NCBI GenBank assembly: GCA_900557035.1
Contig: USRA01000038.1
Span: 1-19,622 of the forward strand
Length of the DNA: 19,622 nt
Direction: 5' to 3'
Source: an uncultured Prevotella sp.
Lineage (GTDB): Bacteria; Bacteroidota; Bacteroidia; Bacteroidales; Bacteroidaceae
Shown here: one piece after another, positions 13,174 through 19,622 of the stretch
How positions within the stretch are numbered: position 1 is the stretch's first letter
Layout of the letters: each line of letters begins with the position of its first letter
Notes under the pieces: generated by a model
Seen by the model: only the letters and a program-made list of their open reading frames with translations
Told to the model about the DNA's origin: nothing
Database searches by the model: none
Translations under genes and position numbers: made by a program

Positions 13174-14005
13174 GGAATATCATATCGCTGAGGGCATCAC
13201 AGCTTTCTCTACCACCCGAAAGGGAGGAGTGAGCCAGGGCAACTACAGCGAATTCAATATCAATGACTATTGCGGTGACTGCGCCGAACACGTGGCAGAG
13301 AACCGCAGGAAGCTGGCGGATGAGCTGGACATCAGCACCGACCACATCATCCTGCCGCATCAGGTGCATGGAGTAGAGGTCCGTCAGGTGGCAGGAGATT
13401 ATTTCTCAATGCCTGAGAACATCCGCAAGATGATTCTCGAGGGCGTAGATGCCGTGATGACCAATGAGAAGGGTGTATGCATAGGCGTTTCCACTGCCGA
13501 CTGCATCCCAATCCTGCTCTATGACGAGGAGCACCATGCCGTGGCAGCCATCCATGCCGGATGGCGAGGTACGCTGGCACGCATCGTCCACAAGACCATC
13601 CAGGAGATGGCTTTCGCCTATCATACGGAGCCAAAGAAGCTGAAGGCTGTGATTGGTCCGGGTATCTCCCTGGAGCATTTCGAGGTAGGCGATGAGGTGT
13701 ATGAGGCTTTCGAGCAGGCAGCCTTCCCGATGGAAGAGATAGCCGAGCAGCGCCCCAATGCCGCCTTTTCGGTAGATGTTGCCGAGCGTGAGCGCCTGGC
13801 TGCAGAAGGAAACATCGTGCAGCCGCTGAAGTGGCACATCAACCTGCCGCTCTGCAACAAGCAGATCCTGCTGCATTGCGGTGTGGCTGAGGAGAATATC
13901 CAGGATTGCGGCATCTGTACCTTTGCCCATAGCGACGAGTTCTTCTCGGCAAGAAAGCTGGGCATCGAGAGTGGCAGAATCTATACCGGCATTCTGATGA
14001 AGTAA
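13166..14005 (+). CDS. pgeF: Peptidoglycan editing factor PgeF (laccase-domain, YfiH family)
   Basis: Family members act on peptidoglycan precursors: PgeF corrects L-Ser misincorporation at the first peptide position, and multicopper-oxidase-like or purine nucleoside phosphorylase activities are reported for relatives. The 279-residue product from ATG 13166 has the metal/active-site residues in HQVHG (His68), STADCIP (Cys113) and IHAGWRGT (His130). It also has the family's later GPGIS, FSVDVAE and [15 protein letters not shown] segments. I prefer 13166 over 13154 because [11 protein letters not shown] fits the usual N-terminus and its ATG overlaps the obgE stop (TATGAATAA), the common coupling arrangement. 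A terminator follows at 14018. Confidence 0.93.
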   Translation: MNKEYHIAEGITAFSTTRKGGVSQGNYSEFNINDYCGDCAEHVAENRRKLADELDISTDHIILPHQVHGVEVRQVAGDYFSMPENIRKMILEGVDAVMTNEKGVCIGVSTADCIPILLYDEEHHAVAAIHAGWRGTLARIVHKTIQEMAFAYHTEPKKLKAVIGPGISLEHFEVGDEVYEAFEQAAFPMEEIAEQRPNAAFSVDVAERERLAAEGNIVQPLKWHINLPLCNKQILLHCGVAEENIQDCGICTFAHSDEFFSARKLGIESGRIYTGILMK

Positions 14006-14017
14006 GTTTTCAAGATA

Positions 14018-14068
14018 ACATCCATTTTTCTCTTTTCTATGAACGAAGAGGGAAAAATGGATGTTTTT
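14018..14068 (+). terminator. Terminator of obgE-pgeF
   Basis: ACATCCATTTTTC (14018-14030) pairs with GAAAAATGGATGT (14052-14064), extended by imperfect CTCTT/AAGAG pairing, followed by TTTTT at 14064-14068. It begins 13 nt after the pgeF stop. Confidence 0.85.
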
Positions 14069-14101
14069 GTGTTGTAAAATATGTATTAAAATGAATAGAG
14101 A

Positions 14102-15289
14102 ATGATTGTAAACAAAAGATTAAGAAGAAGAATCGGGCTGGCTGCCGTCTCGGGAATGCTGATGCTTTCGCTGAGCAGTTTCATGCCCGCCAAGAATGAG
14201 TTTACTGCCGCCGAGCAACAGCAGGTGAGCATCGCAACGCCAGGTCTCTTTGCCCAGAGTCAAGCCTTCAATGTTGACTTTGAGATATTCCGTGCCAAGG
14301 AATATTCATTCCCGCTTCCTGTGGGCAAGGCTAGCCTTATCAATGGCAGCAGTGTGATGCGCATCTCTACAGCAAAGGGCGATGCAGTGAAGGCTATGTT
14401 TGATGGTTATGTGCGTCTTTCGCGCAAGACCGAGTCGATGGGCAACGTGATTGTAATCCGCCATGATAACGGTCTGGAAACCGTGTATGCCAACAATGCC
14501 GAGAACCTGGTGAAGGTGGGACAGTCGATAGATGCCGGACAGACCATTGCCATCGTGGGCACCCGAGATGGAGAGACCTATTGCGATTTCTCCATCATGG
14601 TGAACGGCGCACGTATCAATCCGGAGACCATCATTGAGCTGAAGAGTCATAAGCTCCGCCGACAGACCGTGCAGTTCCGAAAGGAGGGCAACCGCATCGG
14701 CATCAAGGTGATTGGCGGCAAGGACTCCTCCGTATCGAGAAACTCCGGTGGACTGGGCAAGGGCAGGGAAGCGATGACCCTGGATCCTGATGAGGTAAGC
14801 GATCCGTTTACCATCACCAATACCTTCCGTCTGGATCTGGAGAAGATAGAGGAGAAGGCGTGGGCCTATCCGTTACCGGATGCCAAGGTGATCAGTCCCT
14901 ACGGCGGCAAGCGTCGCCATTCGGGAGTAGATCTGAAGACCAAGGCGAATGATGAAATCGTGGCAGCCTTTGATGGTGAGGTAGTGGCATCGGGTCCATA
15001 TTACGGATACGGCAATTGCATCCGCATCAAGCATGCCTATGGACTGGAGACGCTCTACAGTCATCAGAGCAAGAACTTTGTGAAGAAGGGCGATAAGGTG
15101 AAGGCAGGACAGGTGATTGGACTGACCGGACGCACGGGGCGCGCCACCACTGAGCATCTCCATTTCGAAATGTCATTCGGTGGTCGCCGTCTGGACCCAG
15201 CCATCGTCTTCGACCACAGTAATCACAAGCTCAAGGCAGCCACCCTGCATCTTACCAAGGGCAAAGGCGTGAAGAGCGTGAAGAACTAG
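14102..15289 (+). CDS. Tandem LytM (M23) peptidase, first domain degenerate
   Basis: The 395-residue exported protein has a basic N-terminus and hydrophobic signal (about 11-30). It carries two M23-like repeats, about 65-180 and 250-370. The second is complete: HSGVD (His273, Asp277), YSH (His321) and HLHFE (His352, His354) provide the zinc and catalytic residues of a LytM-type endopeptidase that cleaves peptide cross-links in the wall. The first keeps the fold words (GLETVYANNAENLVKVGQ against GLETLYSHQSKNFVKKGD) but lacks HxxxD and has YCDFS in place of HLHFE, so it cannot bind zinc and resembles regulatory LytM domains such as EnvC/NlpD. Position after pgeF suggests envelope maintenance. 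The ATG at 14102 is supported by the signal peptide. Confidence 0.93.
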   Translation: MIVNKRLRRRIGLAAVSGMLMLSLSSFMPAKNEFTAAEQQQVSIATPGLFAQSQAFNVDFEIFRAKEYSFPLPVGKASLINGSSVMRISTAKGDAVKAMFDGYVRLSRKTESMGNVIVIRHDNGLETVYANNAENLVKVGQSIDAGQTIAIVGTRDGETYCDFSIMVNGARINPETIIELKSHKLRRQTVQFRKEGNRIGIKVIGGKDSSVSRNSGGLGKGREAMTLDPDEVSDPFTITNTFRLDLEKIEEKAWAYPLPDAKVISPYGGKRRHSGVDLKTKANDEIVAAFDGEVVASGPYYGYGNCIRIKHAYGLETLYSHQSKNFVKKGDKVKAGQVIGLTGRTGRATTEHLHFEMSFGGRRLDPAIVFDHSNHKLKAATLHLTKGKGVKSVKN

Positions 15290-15326
15290 AAATAGCGAAA
15301 ATTACTCCTGTTAATCGAAAAATTCC

Positions 15327-15403
15327 ACCCGTTTGGATGATCAAAAGCCGCCAAGTGCAAGTTTTTACGCATTGCATCATAGGTTTTTATCATCTGAACG
15401 GGT
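15327..15403. repeat. 15-bp dyad upstream of the DUF4468 gene
   Basis: ACCCGTTTGGATGAT (15327-15341) pairs with ATCATCTGAACGGGT (15389-15403) at 13 of 15 positions across a 47-nt loop. The right arm touches the TTTG at 15403-15406. It may end M23 transcription weakly (GTATTTTT follows) or act as an operator. Confidence 0.5.
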
Positions 15404-15429
15404 TTGTATTTTTAAAAATGCTATCTTTG
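15403..15429 (+). promoter_or_regulatory. Probable promoter of the DUF4468 gene
   Basis: TATCTTTG at 15422-15429 is a perfect -7 element, 28 nt before the ATG. TTTG at 15403-15406 is only 15 nt upstream of it, shorter than the usual 19-21, so the -33 assignment is uncertain. Confidence 0.6.
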
Positions 15430-15457
15430 CAGCATCACTTAAAATATAAATGATAAT

Positions 15458-16180
15458 ATGAAGAAATATCTTATTGCACTCGTTCTCTGCGTGCTTGCCC
15501 TTACGGCAAGTGCTCAGGTCTTTACAGCCGAACAGATAGAGAGATACGCCAAGGATAAGTATGGCGATAACTGGACAGAGGCTGCAGGAAACCTAAGCAA
15601 GGAAGTAGCCCTGGACAACAAGAACCGCCTGCACTATCAGGAGGTCATCGCGTGTACTGGTCAGTCGAAGGCTGAAATCTTCAAGAAAGCCATCGAATGG
15701 TTCAACCGTGCATTCAAAAGTAAGGATACCCACGGTGTGATCCGAGAGCAGAATGCCGAACAGGGACTGATCATCACCCAGGCTTATATCGAGAACATCG
15801 CCCGACAGAATGCCGGAGTCAACCATTATCAGGTGGATATGATGCCGTATATCCGTGTGGATGTGAAGGAGGAGAAGGCAAGGGTGAGTGTCTATATGGA
15901 TAGCTACGAAGTGACCGTGAAATCGGGCGGCGGATGGACAAGTGCCATCGCCAGTGTGCTGGCTGCGGCTGCTACCGGCGAGGCGGATGATGATCAGGTG
16001 GAGAGCAAGGATGAGGTGTGGAACATCAGTTCCTGTTATCCTTATGTAGAAAAGGACAAACATAAGCTGGCATCGAGCAAGGCTTTCGTGATGGCTTCGG
16101 CTTTCCAGAACTCCATCATCGATATTCTGAAAGAGGCGCTTCTCGCCGATTCTTCCGACGGATTCTCGGACGACTGGTAA
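15458..16180 (+). CDS. Exported DUF4468-type protein
   Basis: The 240-residue product starts with a clean signal peptide (MKKYLIALVLCVLALTASAQ, cleavage after ASA). Residues about 55-155 fit the DUF4468 domain of Bacteroidetes, which is described as having a TBP-like fold: GQSKAEIFKKAIEWFNRAFK, then VIREQNAEQGLIITQAYIE and YIRVDVKEEKARVSVYMDSY. The C-terminal third contains a small Gly/Ala-rich hydrophobic stretch (GGGWTSAIASVLAAAATGEA) that might associate with membrane. Function of the family is not established. It has its own -7 element and lies 125 nt upstream of the caspase-fold gene on the same strand, both products being exported. The ATG sits in the recurrent TAAATGATAAT leader context. 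Confidence 0.85.
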   Translation: MKKYLIALVLCVLALTASAQVFTAEQIERYAKDKYGDNWTEAAGNLSKEVALDNKNRLHYQEVIACTGQSKAEIFKKAIEWFNRAFKSKDTHGVIREQNAEQGLIITQAYIENIARQNAGVNHYQVDMMPYIRVDVKEEKARVSVYMDSYEVTVKSGGGWTSAIASVLAAAATGEADDDQVESKDEVWNISSCYPYVEKDKHKLASSKAFVMASAFQNSIIDILKEALLADSSDGFSDDW

Positions 16181-16182
16181 AT

Positions 16183-16250
16183 GGGAAGTTAGTTGAAGTT
16201 AGAAGGAAGTTAAGGGAAGTAAGTAGAAAGTTAGAGGAAATTTAAGGAAA
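16183..16250 (+). repeat. GAAGTTA-type repeat tract, copy C
   Basis: Four degenerate units (GGAAGTTAGTTGAAGTTAG, GGAAGTTAAGGGAAGTAAG, AAAGTTAGAGG, AAATTTAAGG) start 3 nt after the DUF4468 stop. They share GAAGTTAAG and GGGAAGTAAG words with 3835-3857, and GGAAGTTAAGGG with 8624-8635. The tract fills the gap before the caspase-fold gene. Confidence 0.6.
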
Positions 16251-16305
16251 ATCTATCAAACTCTATATATATAAAAAAAGGTGTAAACATCAAAACCGCT
16301 AGTGT

Positions 16306-17328
16306 ATGAAATGGAAGAATATCATGATGATGGTGATGATGGCAGCAGGATGTTGGTTCTCGCTACCTGTCAACTCGCAGAGAATCTCTGTGGGCAAGAA
16401 AGGACTTGTAAAGGTAATGAGAACCGACTCCACCTGTGCCCAGGAATTTGTAAGGGATGAGCATCAGGTTGTTGCTACCCGGAAGACGGTGCAGGCAGCG
16501 GGAGCCCACGAAGGTATGAATACGCTGGCAAGCTATCTGAAATCGGATGTGGATCTGAATATTCCTGTTTCGAAGGTAAAGCAGGAGAAGACCTTTGCCG
16601 TGATCATCGCCAACGAGAATTACCAGGAGGAAGTGAACGTGGAGTTTGCCCTCAACGACGGTATGGCTTTCAGGGAATACTGCGTCAAGCTGCTCGGCAT
16701 TCCGGAAAGCAACCTGCATGTCCGCAAGGATGCCACCCTCAACAATATGCTGGCGGAAATCAACTGGATGCAGAACATCGCCAAGGCCTATGGGGCTGAG
16801 GCTAGATTCATCTTCTATTATGCCGGACATGGAATGCCCGACGAGAGTAACGGCACTTCCTATCTTCTGCCCGTAGATGGCAAGAGTAATATTCCGGCAA
16901 CGGGTTACAGTATGAGCAGGCTGTATTCTGAACTCAACGGTTTGAACGCAGCCTGCGTTACGGTGCTGATGGATGCCTGCTTCAGCGGCAGCAAGCGAGG
17001 CGAGGGCATGCTGGCTTCTGCCCGAGGGGTAGCGCTCAAGGCAAAGGCTGAGGCTCCGAAGGGCAACATGCTCGTGATGACGGCAGCCCAGGGCAGCGAG
17101 ACCGCTTATCCCTACAAGGAAAAGAAGCACGGACTCTTTACCTATTTCCTCCTGAAGAAACTGCAGGAGAGCAAGGGAAAAGTTACCTATGGCACTCTCT
17201 TCGACTATGTGAAGACGAATGTGGCGCAGAAGTCGGTGGTGGTGAATGAGAAGAGTCAGACACCAACTGTAGCCGTATCGGGCAACCTGGTTTCCACCTG
17301 GCAGAGTATCAGGCTCAATGAAGACTGA
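16306..17328 (+). CDS. Exported caspase-fold (C14-like) cysteine protease
   Basis: The 340-residue product has a signal peptide (about 1-25, ending VNSQ). After a spacer region (26-92) a caspase-like p20 fold begins at FAVIIANENYQ (97-107). The catalytic dyad is complete: His175 in FYYAGHGM and Cys225 in VLMDACFSGS, each following the expected hydrophobic strand. Downstream ALKAKAEAPKGNMLVMTAAQ and GLFTYFLLKKL complete the fold. Metacaspases and orthocaspases of this type cut after Arg or Lys; an acidic pocket residue such as Asp223 would suit that, but specificity is not shown. Its export points to an envelope or extracellular role. It follows the DUF4468 gene after a repeat-filled 125-nt gap with no clear promoter, so cotranscription is plausible. 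Confidence 0.9.
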   Translation: MKWKNIMMMVMMAAGCWFSLPVNSQRISVGKKGLVKVMRTDSTCAQEFVRDEHQVVATRKTVQAAGAHEGMNTLASYLKSDVDLNIPVSKVKQEKTFAVIIANENYQEEVNVEFALNDGMAFREYCVKLLGIPESNLHVRKDATLNNMLAEINWMQNIAKAYGAEARFIFYYAGHGMPDESNGTSYLLPVDGKSNIPATGYSMSRLYSELNGLNAACVTVLMDACFSGSKRGEGMLASARGVALKAKAEAPKGNMLVMTAAQGSETAYPYKEKKHGLFTYFLLKKLQESKGKVTYGTLFDYVKTNVAQKSVVVNEKSQTPTVAVSGNLVSTWQSIRLNED

Positions 17329-17344
17329 TGTCTGAAATACGAAA

Positions 17345-17392
17345 AAATCCCCATCGCCTGGATTGCTCCTGTCGATGGGGATTTCCTTTTTA
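17345..17392 (+). terminator. Terminator of the caspase-fold gene
   Basis: AAATCCCCATCG (17345-17356) pairs perfectly with CGATGGGGATTT (17373-17384) around a 16-nt loop, followed by TTTCCTTTTT. It begins 17 nt after the stop. Confidence 0.88.
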
Positions 17393-17461
17393 TTCTCAGA
17401 AGATGCATTGGTCATCTTTTCTTAGAAGATTCATCAATCATCTTTACTCTGGAGAAAAGAA

Positions 17462-17662
17462 TTACTTCTTCTTCTGCGATTTACGGTTGGCTCTCTGTTG
17501 GCGATACTTTGCCTTCTGACGGGCAGAGCCGCTTCCGTGAGCACCCGTGATGTACTTCTTCTTCTTGGCCTTGGTCTTCACCTTGTCGTCGTCGTCCTTC
17601 TTCGGACCACCGCCGCCCTTGAAAACCATGCCACCCATGATAATATCGTCAATATCACTCAT
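17462..17662 (-). CDS. Lys/Gly-rich small basic protein, function unknown
   Basis: The 66-residue product starts MSDIDDIIMGGMVFKGGGG, continues with an acidic-basic run (PKKDDDDKVKTKAKKKK) and ends in a strongly basic tail rich in Lys, Arg, Gln and Ser. It looks disordered and could bind nucleic acid or the ribosome, but that is inference from composition only. Its start lies 18 nt after the stop of the AICAR transformylase gene on the same strand, an operon-like spacing, and it ends before the caspase terminator. I do not recognise the family. Low complexity makes a chance ORF possible, though the initiation position and the absence of any overlapping gene favour a real one. Confidence 0.5.
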   Translation of the reverse strand: MSDIDDIIMGGMVFKGGGGPKKDDDDKVKTKAKKKKYITGAHGSGSARQKAKYRQQRANRKSQKKK

Positions 17663-17680
17663 ACCTTATTATATTATAAA

Positions 17681-18865
17681 TTAATGATGGAAGAGGCGAA
17701 CGTGAGTAAACGCCATGGCGATGCCGTACTTATCGCATGTATCGATAACATTATCGTCACGGATGCTACCGCCTGCTTCTGCTATATATTCTACACCACT
17801 CTTGTGAGCACGCTCGATGTTGTCGCCGAATGGGAAGAAAGCGTCGCTACCTACAGATACACCCTTGTTCTGGGCAATCCAAGCCTTCTTCTCCTCGCGG
17901 GTCAGTGGCTCAGGCTTCTCTGTAAAGAACTGCTCCCATACGCCATCCTGCAATACATCCTCCCACTCGTCAGAAATATAGACGTTGATGGTATTGTCAC
18001 GGTCGGCACGGCGAATCTTCTCCTTGAACGGCAGGTTCATCACCTTAGGGCACTGGCGCAGCCACCACTCATCAGCCTTGGAACCAGCCAGACGGGTACA
18101 GTGGATACGGCTCTGCTGACCGGCACCGATACCGATAGCCTGACCATCCTTCACGTAGCATACAGAGTTACTCTGAGTATATTTCAGGGTGATGAGCGAG
18201 ATAATCAGGTCGCGTTTAGCCTCTGGAGTGAATGTCTTGTTCTTGGTAGGGATGTCCTCGAAGAGAGCAGGATCATCGAGTTTTACCTCGTTGCGGCCCT
18301 GTTCGAAGGTAACACCGAATACCTGCTTGTGCTCGATAGGAGCTGGCACGTAGTCTGGATCAATCTGGATTACGCAGTAGGTACCCTTGCGCTTCTCCTT
18401 CAACACCTTGATAGCCTCAGGGGTAAAGCCTGGAGCAATCACGCCATCGCTCACCTCACGCTTGATGAGGAGGGCAGTAGCCTCGTCGCAGACATCGCTG
18501 AGTGCCACGAAATCGCCGTAAGAACACATACGGTCGGCACCGCGAGCACGAACATAAGCGCAAGCCAGAGGAGAAAGCTCGAAATCCACGTCATCGCAGA
18601 AGTAGATCTTCTTCAGTGTGTCGCTCAGAGGCAGGCCGATGGCAGCACCAGCAGGAGAAACATGTTTGAAACTAGCGGCAGCAGGCATTCCTGTAGCTGC
18701 CTTCAGTTCCTTGACCAATTGCCAAGAGTTGAAAGCATCCAGGAAGTTGATGTAGCCAGGACGGCCGTTGATAACTTCGATAGGCAGTTCCCTTCCGTCA
18801 TCCATATAGATGCGAGAAGGCTTCTGATTCGGATTGCATCCGTACTTAAGTGCTAATTCTTTCAT
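17681..18865 (-). CDS. Stand-alone AICAR transformylase (PurH-type formyltransferase domain)
   Basis: The 394-residue product corresponds to the formyltransferase part of PurH, which transfers formyl from 10-formyl-THF to AICAR to give FAICAR, the penultimate step of IMP synthesis. Visible signatures are the N-terminal LKYGCNPNQKP, the catalytic Lys67-His68 in ASFKHVSPAGAA, TLKYTQSNSVCYVKDGQ, GIGAGQQSRIHCTRLAG, and GSDAFFPFGDNIERA near the C-terminus. There is no N-terminal methylglyoxal-synthase-like IMP cyclohydrolase domain; bifunctional PurH is about 510-530 residues. A bifunctional PurH may be encoded elsewhere, or a separate cyclohydrolase may complement it. A -7 element lies upstream at 18898-18905, and a small Lys-rich ORF follows after 18 nt. 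Confidence 0.92.
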   Translation of the reverse strand: MKELALKYGCNPNQKPSRIYMDDGRELPIEVINGRPGYINFLDAFNSWQLVKELKAATGMPAAASFKHVSPAGAAIGLPLSDTLKKIYFCDDVDFELSPLACAYVRARGADRMCSYGDFVALSDVCDEATALLIKREVSDGVIAPGFTPEAIKVLKEKRKGTYCVIQIDPDYVPAPIEHKQVFGVTFEQGRNEVKLDDPALFEDIPTKNKTFTPEAKRDLIISLITLKYTQSNSVCYVKDGQAIGIGAGQQSRIHCTRLAGSKADEWWLRQCPKVMNLPFKEKIRRADRDNTINVYISDEWEDVLQDGVWEQFFTEKPEPLTREEKKAWIAQNKGVSVGSDAFFPFGDNIERAHKSGVEYIAEAGGSIRDDNVIDTCDKYGIAMAFTHVRLFHH

Positions 18866-18897
18866 CTTAATTAAGAAATGTATTTAGAATTTGGTTG

Positions 18898-18905
18898 CAA
18901 AATTA
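18898..18905 (-). promoter_or_regulatory. -7 element of the AICAR transformylase gene
   Basis: On the minus strand TAATTTTG (18905-18898) matches TAnnTTTG, 32 nt before the ATG at 18865. The upstream -33 position holds only T-rich sequence. Confidence 0.6.
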
Positions 18906-18989
18906 CAAAAAAAATATGAGAAAACCATTTTTTTCGTGCGAAATTCAAAAATAATCTCCCAAACATGACTCCGTTTCAAAAATATTGTG

Positions 18990-18997
18990 TACTTTTG
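18990..18997 (+). promoter_or_regulatory. -7 element of the 84-residue protein gene
   Basis: TACTTTTG at 18990-18997 matches TAnnTTTG. The leader to the ATG at 19070 is about 65 nt and purine-rich. No clear TTTG is seen at -33. Confidence 0.5.
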
Positions 18998-19069
18998 CCC
19001 GCAGTTAGGAATGAAAAATGAAAATTTGAGAAATTAAAGGAATTGAGAATTTGAGGAAGGATAATCACA

Positions 19070-19324
19070 ATGAAAAATGATTTGAAAATCCTCGCTGTAG
19101 CTTTGGAGAAGAAGCTAGGCAGGGAACACCTGCAGCACGAAGAGAAGCATAGAAACAACAAGTTGCTGCACAAGGTATGGGAAATAATGAAAGGAAAGGA
19201 GAAACCTTCACAGCAGACACTCAACCGTCTGGCATTGCTTGCCGGATTCCAGAGCTGGGCTGATCTGCAGGGCGCATTGCACGGTACCGATGACGGACTG
19301 ACCAACTACAGCGCCGGAGAATAA
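19070..19324 (+). CDS. Small protein resembling the Bacteroidetes HTH-like (PSxxTLxxLA) domain
   Basis: The 84-residue product contains KPSQQTLNRLALLAGFQSWA (47-66) followed by DLQGALHG. The pattern PSxxTLxxLAxxxGFxxWxDxxxxL is one I recall from the N-terminal helical, HTH-like region of many Bacteroidetes proteins, where it is fused to other domains; here it stands alone. The first half (MKNDLKILAVALEKKLGREH) is helical and charged. A DNA-binding or protein-binding role is possible but unproven. It has a -7 element at 18990, a terminator at 19399, and is divergent from the AICAR transformylase gene. The opposite-strand ORF over the same bases lacks these signals. Confidence 0.7.
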   Translation: MKNDLKILAVALEKKLGREHLQHEEKHRNNKLLHKVWEIMKGKEKPSQQTLNRLALLAGFQSWADLQGALHGTDDGLTNYSAGE

Positions 19325-19398
19325 GGTTTTGACTCTATCTCATCCGCTCGTCTGGTGTGATGAGTTATTCAAAAGATATCGGGTAGTCGGAAATGCAG

Positions 19399-19436
19399 AA
19401 AGGGCATCCAATCGTGAGATCGGATGCCCTTTTTCT
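19399..19436. terminator. Bidirectional terminator between the small protein gene and rplS
   Basis: AAAGGGCATCCAATC (19399-19413) pairs with GATCGGATGCCCTTT (19418-19432) with one mismatch around GTGA, followed by TTTTTCT on the plus strand and flanked by A residues on the left. The genes on either side converge, so it can serve both. Confidence 0.85.
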
Positions 19437-19467
19437 GATTCTAATTTTTAATAGGTAACTAAGAAAA

Positions 19468-19622
19468 TTACTCAGCGCTCTTAGCGATGGTCTTCTTCTC
19501 AGCGATACGAGCCTTCTTACCTGTGAGCTTACGCAAGTAGTACAACTTAGCGCGACGTACCTTACCGTGCTTGTTCACCTCGATAGAATCGATAGCTGGT
19601 GACTCGATAGGGAAGATACGCT
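19468..19622 (-). CDS. rplS: 50S ribosomal protein L19, C-terminal part (partial)
   Basis: The minus strand from the right edge reads [20 protein letters not shown] then [19 protein letters not shown] and ends TIAKSAE with a TAA (19470-19468). This is the C-terminal half of L19, a large-subunit protein at the 30S-50S interface; [15 protein letters not shown] and GKKARI are the family signature. Fifty residues are visible of about 115-125; the start lies beyond the window. Codon use is strongly biased as expected for a ribosomal protein. Confidence 0.96.
   Translation of the reverse strand, partial: RIFPIESPAIDSIEVNKHGKVRRAKLYYLRKLTGKKARIAEKKTIAKSAE

Noticed and set aside
16363..17415. Minus-strand ORF of 350 codons
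   Set aside because: It is antisense to the caspase-fold gene, which carries a signal peptide and an intact His/Cys dyad.
17498..18856. Long plus-strand ORF of 452 codons
   Set aside because: It is antisense to the AICAR transformylase gene, whose protein signatures are unmistakable; the plus-strand translation has no recognisable domain.
18976..19305. Minus-strand ORF of 109 codons
   Set aside because: It overlaps the 84-residue plus-strand gene, which has a -7 element, a recognisable motif and a terminator; the minus frame has none of these.

Overview
The window looks like a piece of a Bacteroidales chromosome, most likely Prevotella/Segatella. The evidence is the promoter grammar (TTTG about 20 nt upstream of TAnnTTTG), AT-rich translation leaders with little or no Shine-Dalgarno, and family content typical of that group: DUF5106-thioredoxin, AAA-ATPase/PD-(D/E)XK, DUF4468, a short-LID adenylate kinase, and a lipoprotein with an acidic stretch after the lipobox. 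Family names come from recognising motifs by eye; no database search was possible.

Layout. (1) 1-1100: the tail of an unidentified gene with a strong terminator, then a small surface-type lipoprotein with a clear promoter and a 170-nt leader. (2) 1119-3725, minus strand: a secreted DUF5106/thioredoxin-fold protein and a 585-residue AAA-ATPase-like/PD-(D/E)XK protein with its own promoter. (3) 3726-7640: an accessory, decayed zone. It holds a nested inverted-repeat array built from the decamer GGTGAAGAGT, a cluster of CAGCTG-centred palindromes, an Rpn-type nuclease/transposase gene with its middle deleted, the C-terminal fossil of an IS4-type transposase, an intact HipB/HipA-type toxin-antitoxin operon, and a very stable 18-bp stem in a gene-free stretch. 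(4) 7680-8683: a membrane-anchored LuxR-type regulator preceded by a five-codon mini-ORF, ending in a dispersed GAAGTTAAGG-type repeat. (5) 8736-14005: housekeeping genes: nnr (minus) divergent from hpt, then two small membrane-protein genes (the first frameshifted), adk, obgE and pgeF. (6) 14102-17328: three exported proteins on the plus strand: a tandem LytM/M23 peptidase (first domain degenerate, second intact), a DUF4468 protein and a caspase-fold protease with a complete His/Cys dyad. (7) 17462-19622: a Lys-rich small protein and a stand-alone AICAR transformylase (minus), a small Bacteroidetes HTH-like protein (plus), and the end of rplS (minus).

The core genes cover nucleotide metabolism and salvage (hpt, adk, AICAR transformylase), metabolite repair (nnr), ribosome biogenesis (obgE, rplS) and envelope maintenance (pgeF, M23). 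I did not find a clearly new multi-gene system. The signals most worth a second look are the DUF4468-caspase pair, the DNA repeat families (one shared by three intergenic sites), and the frameshifted small-membrane-protein pair between hpt and adk.
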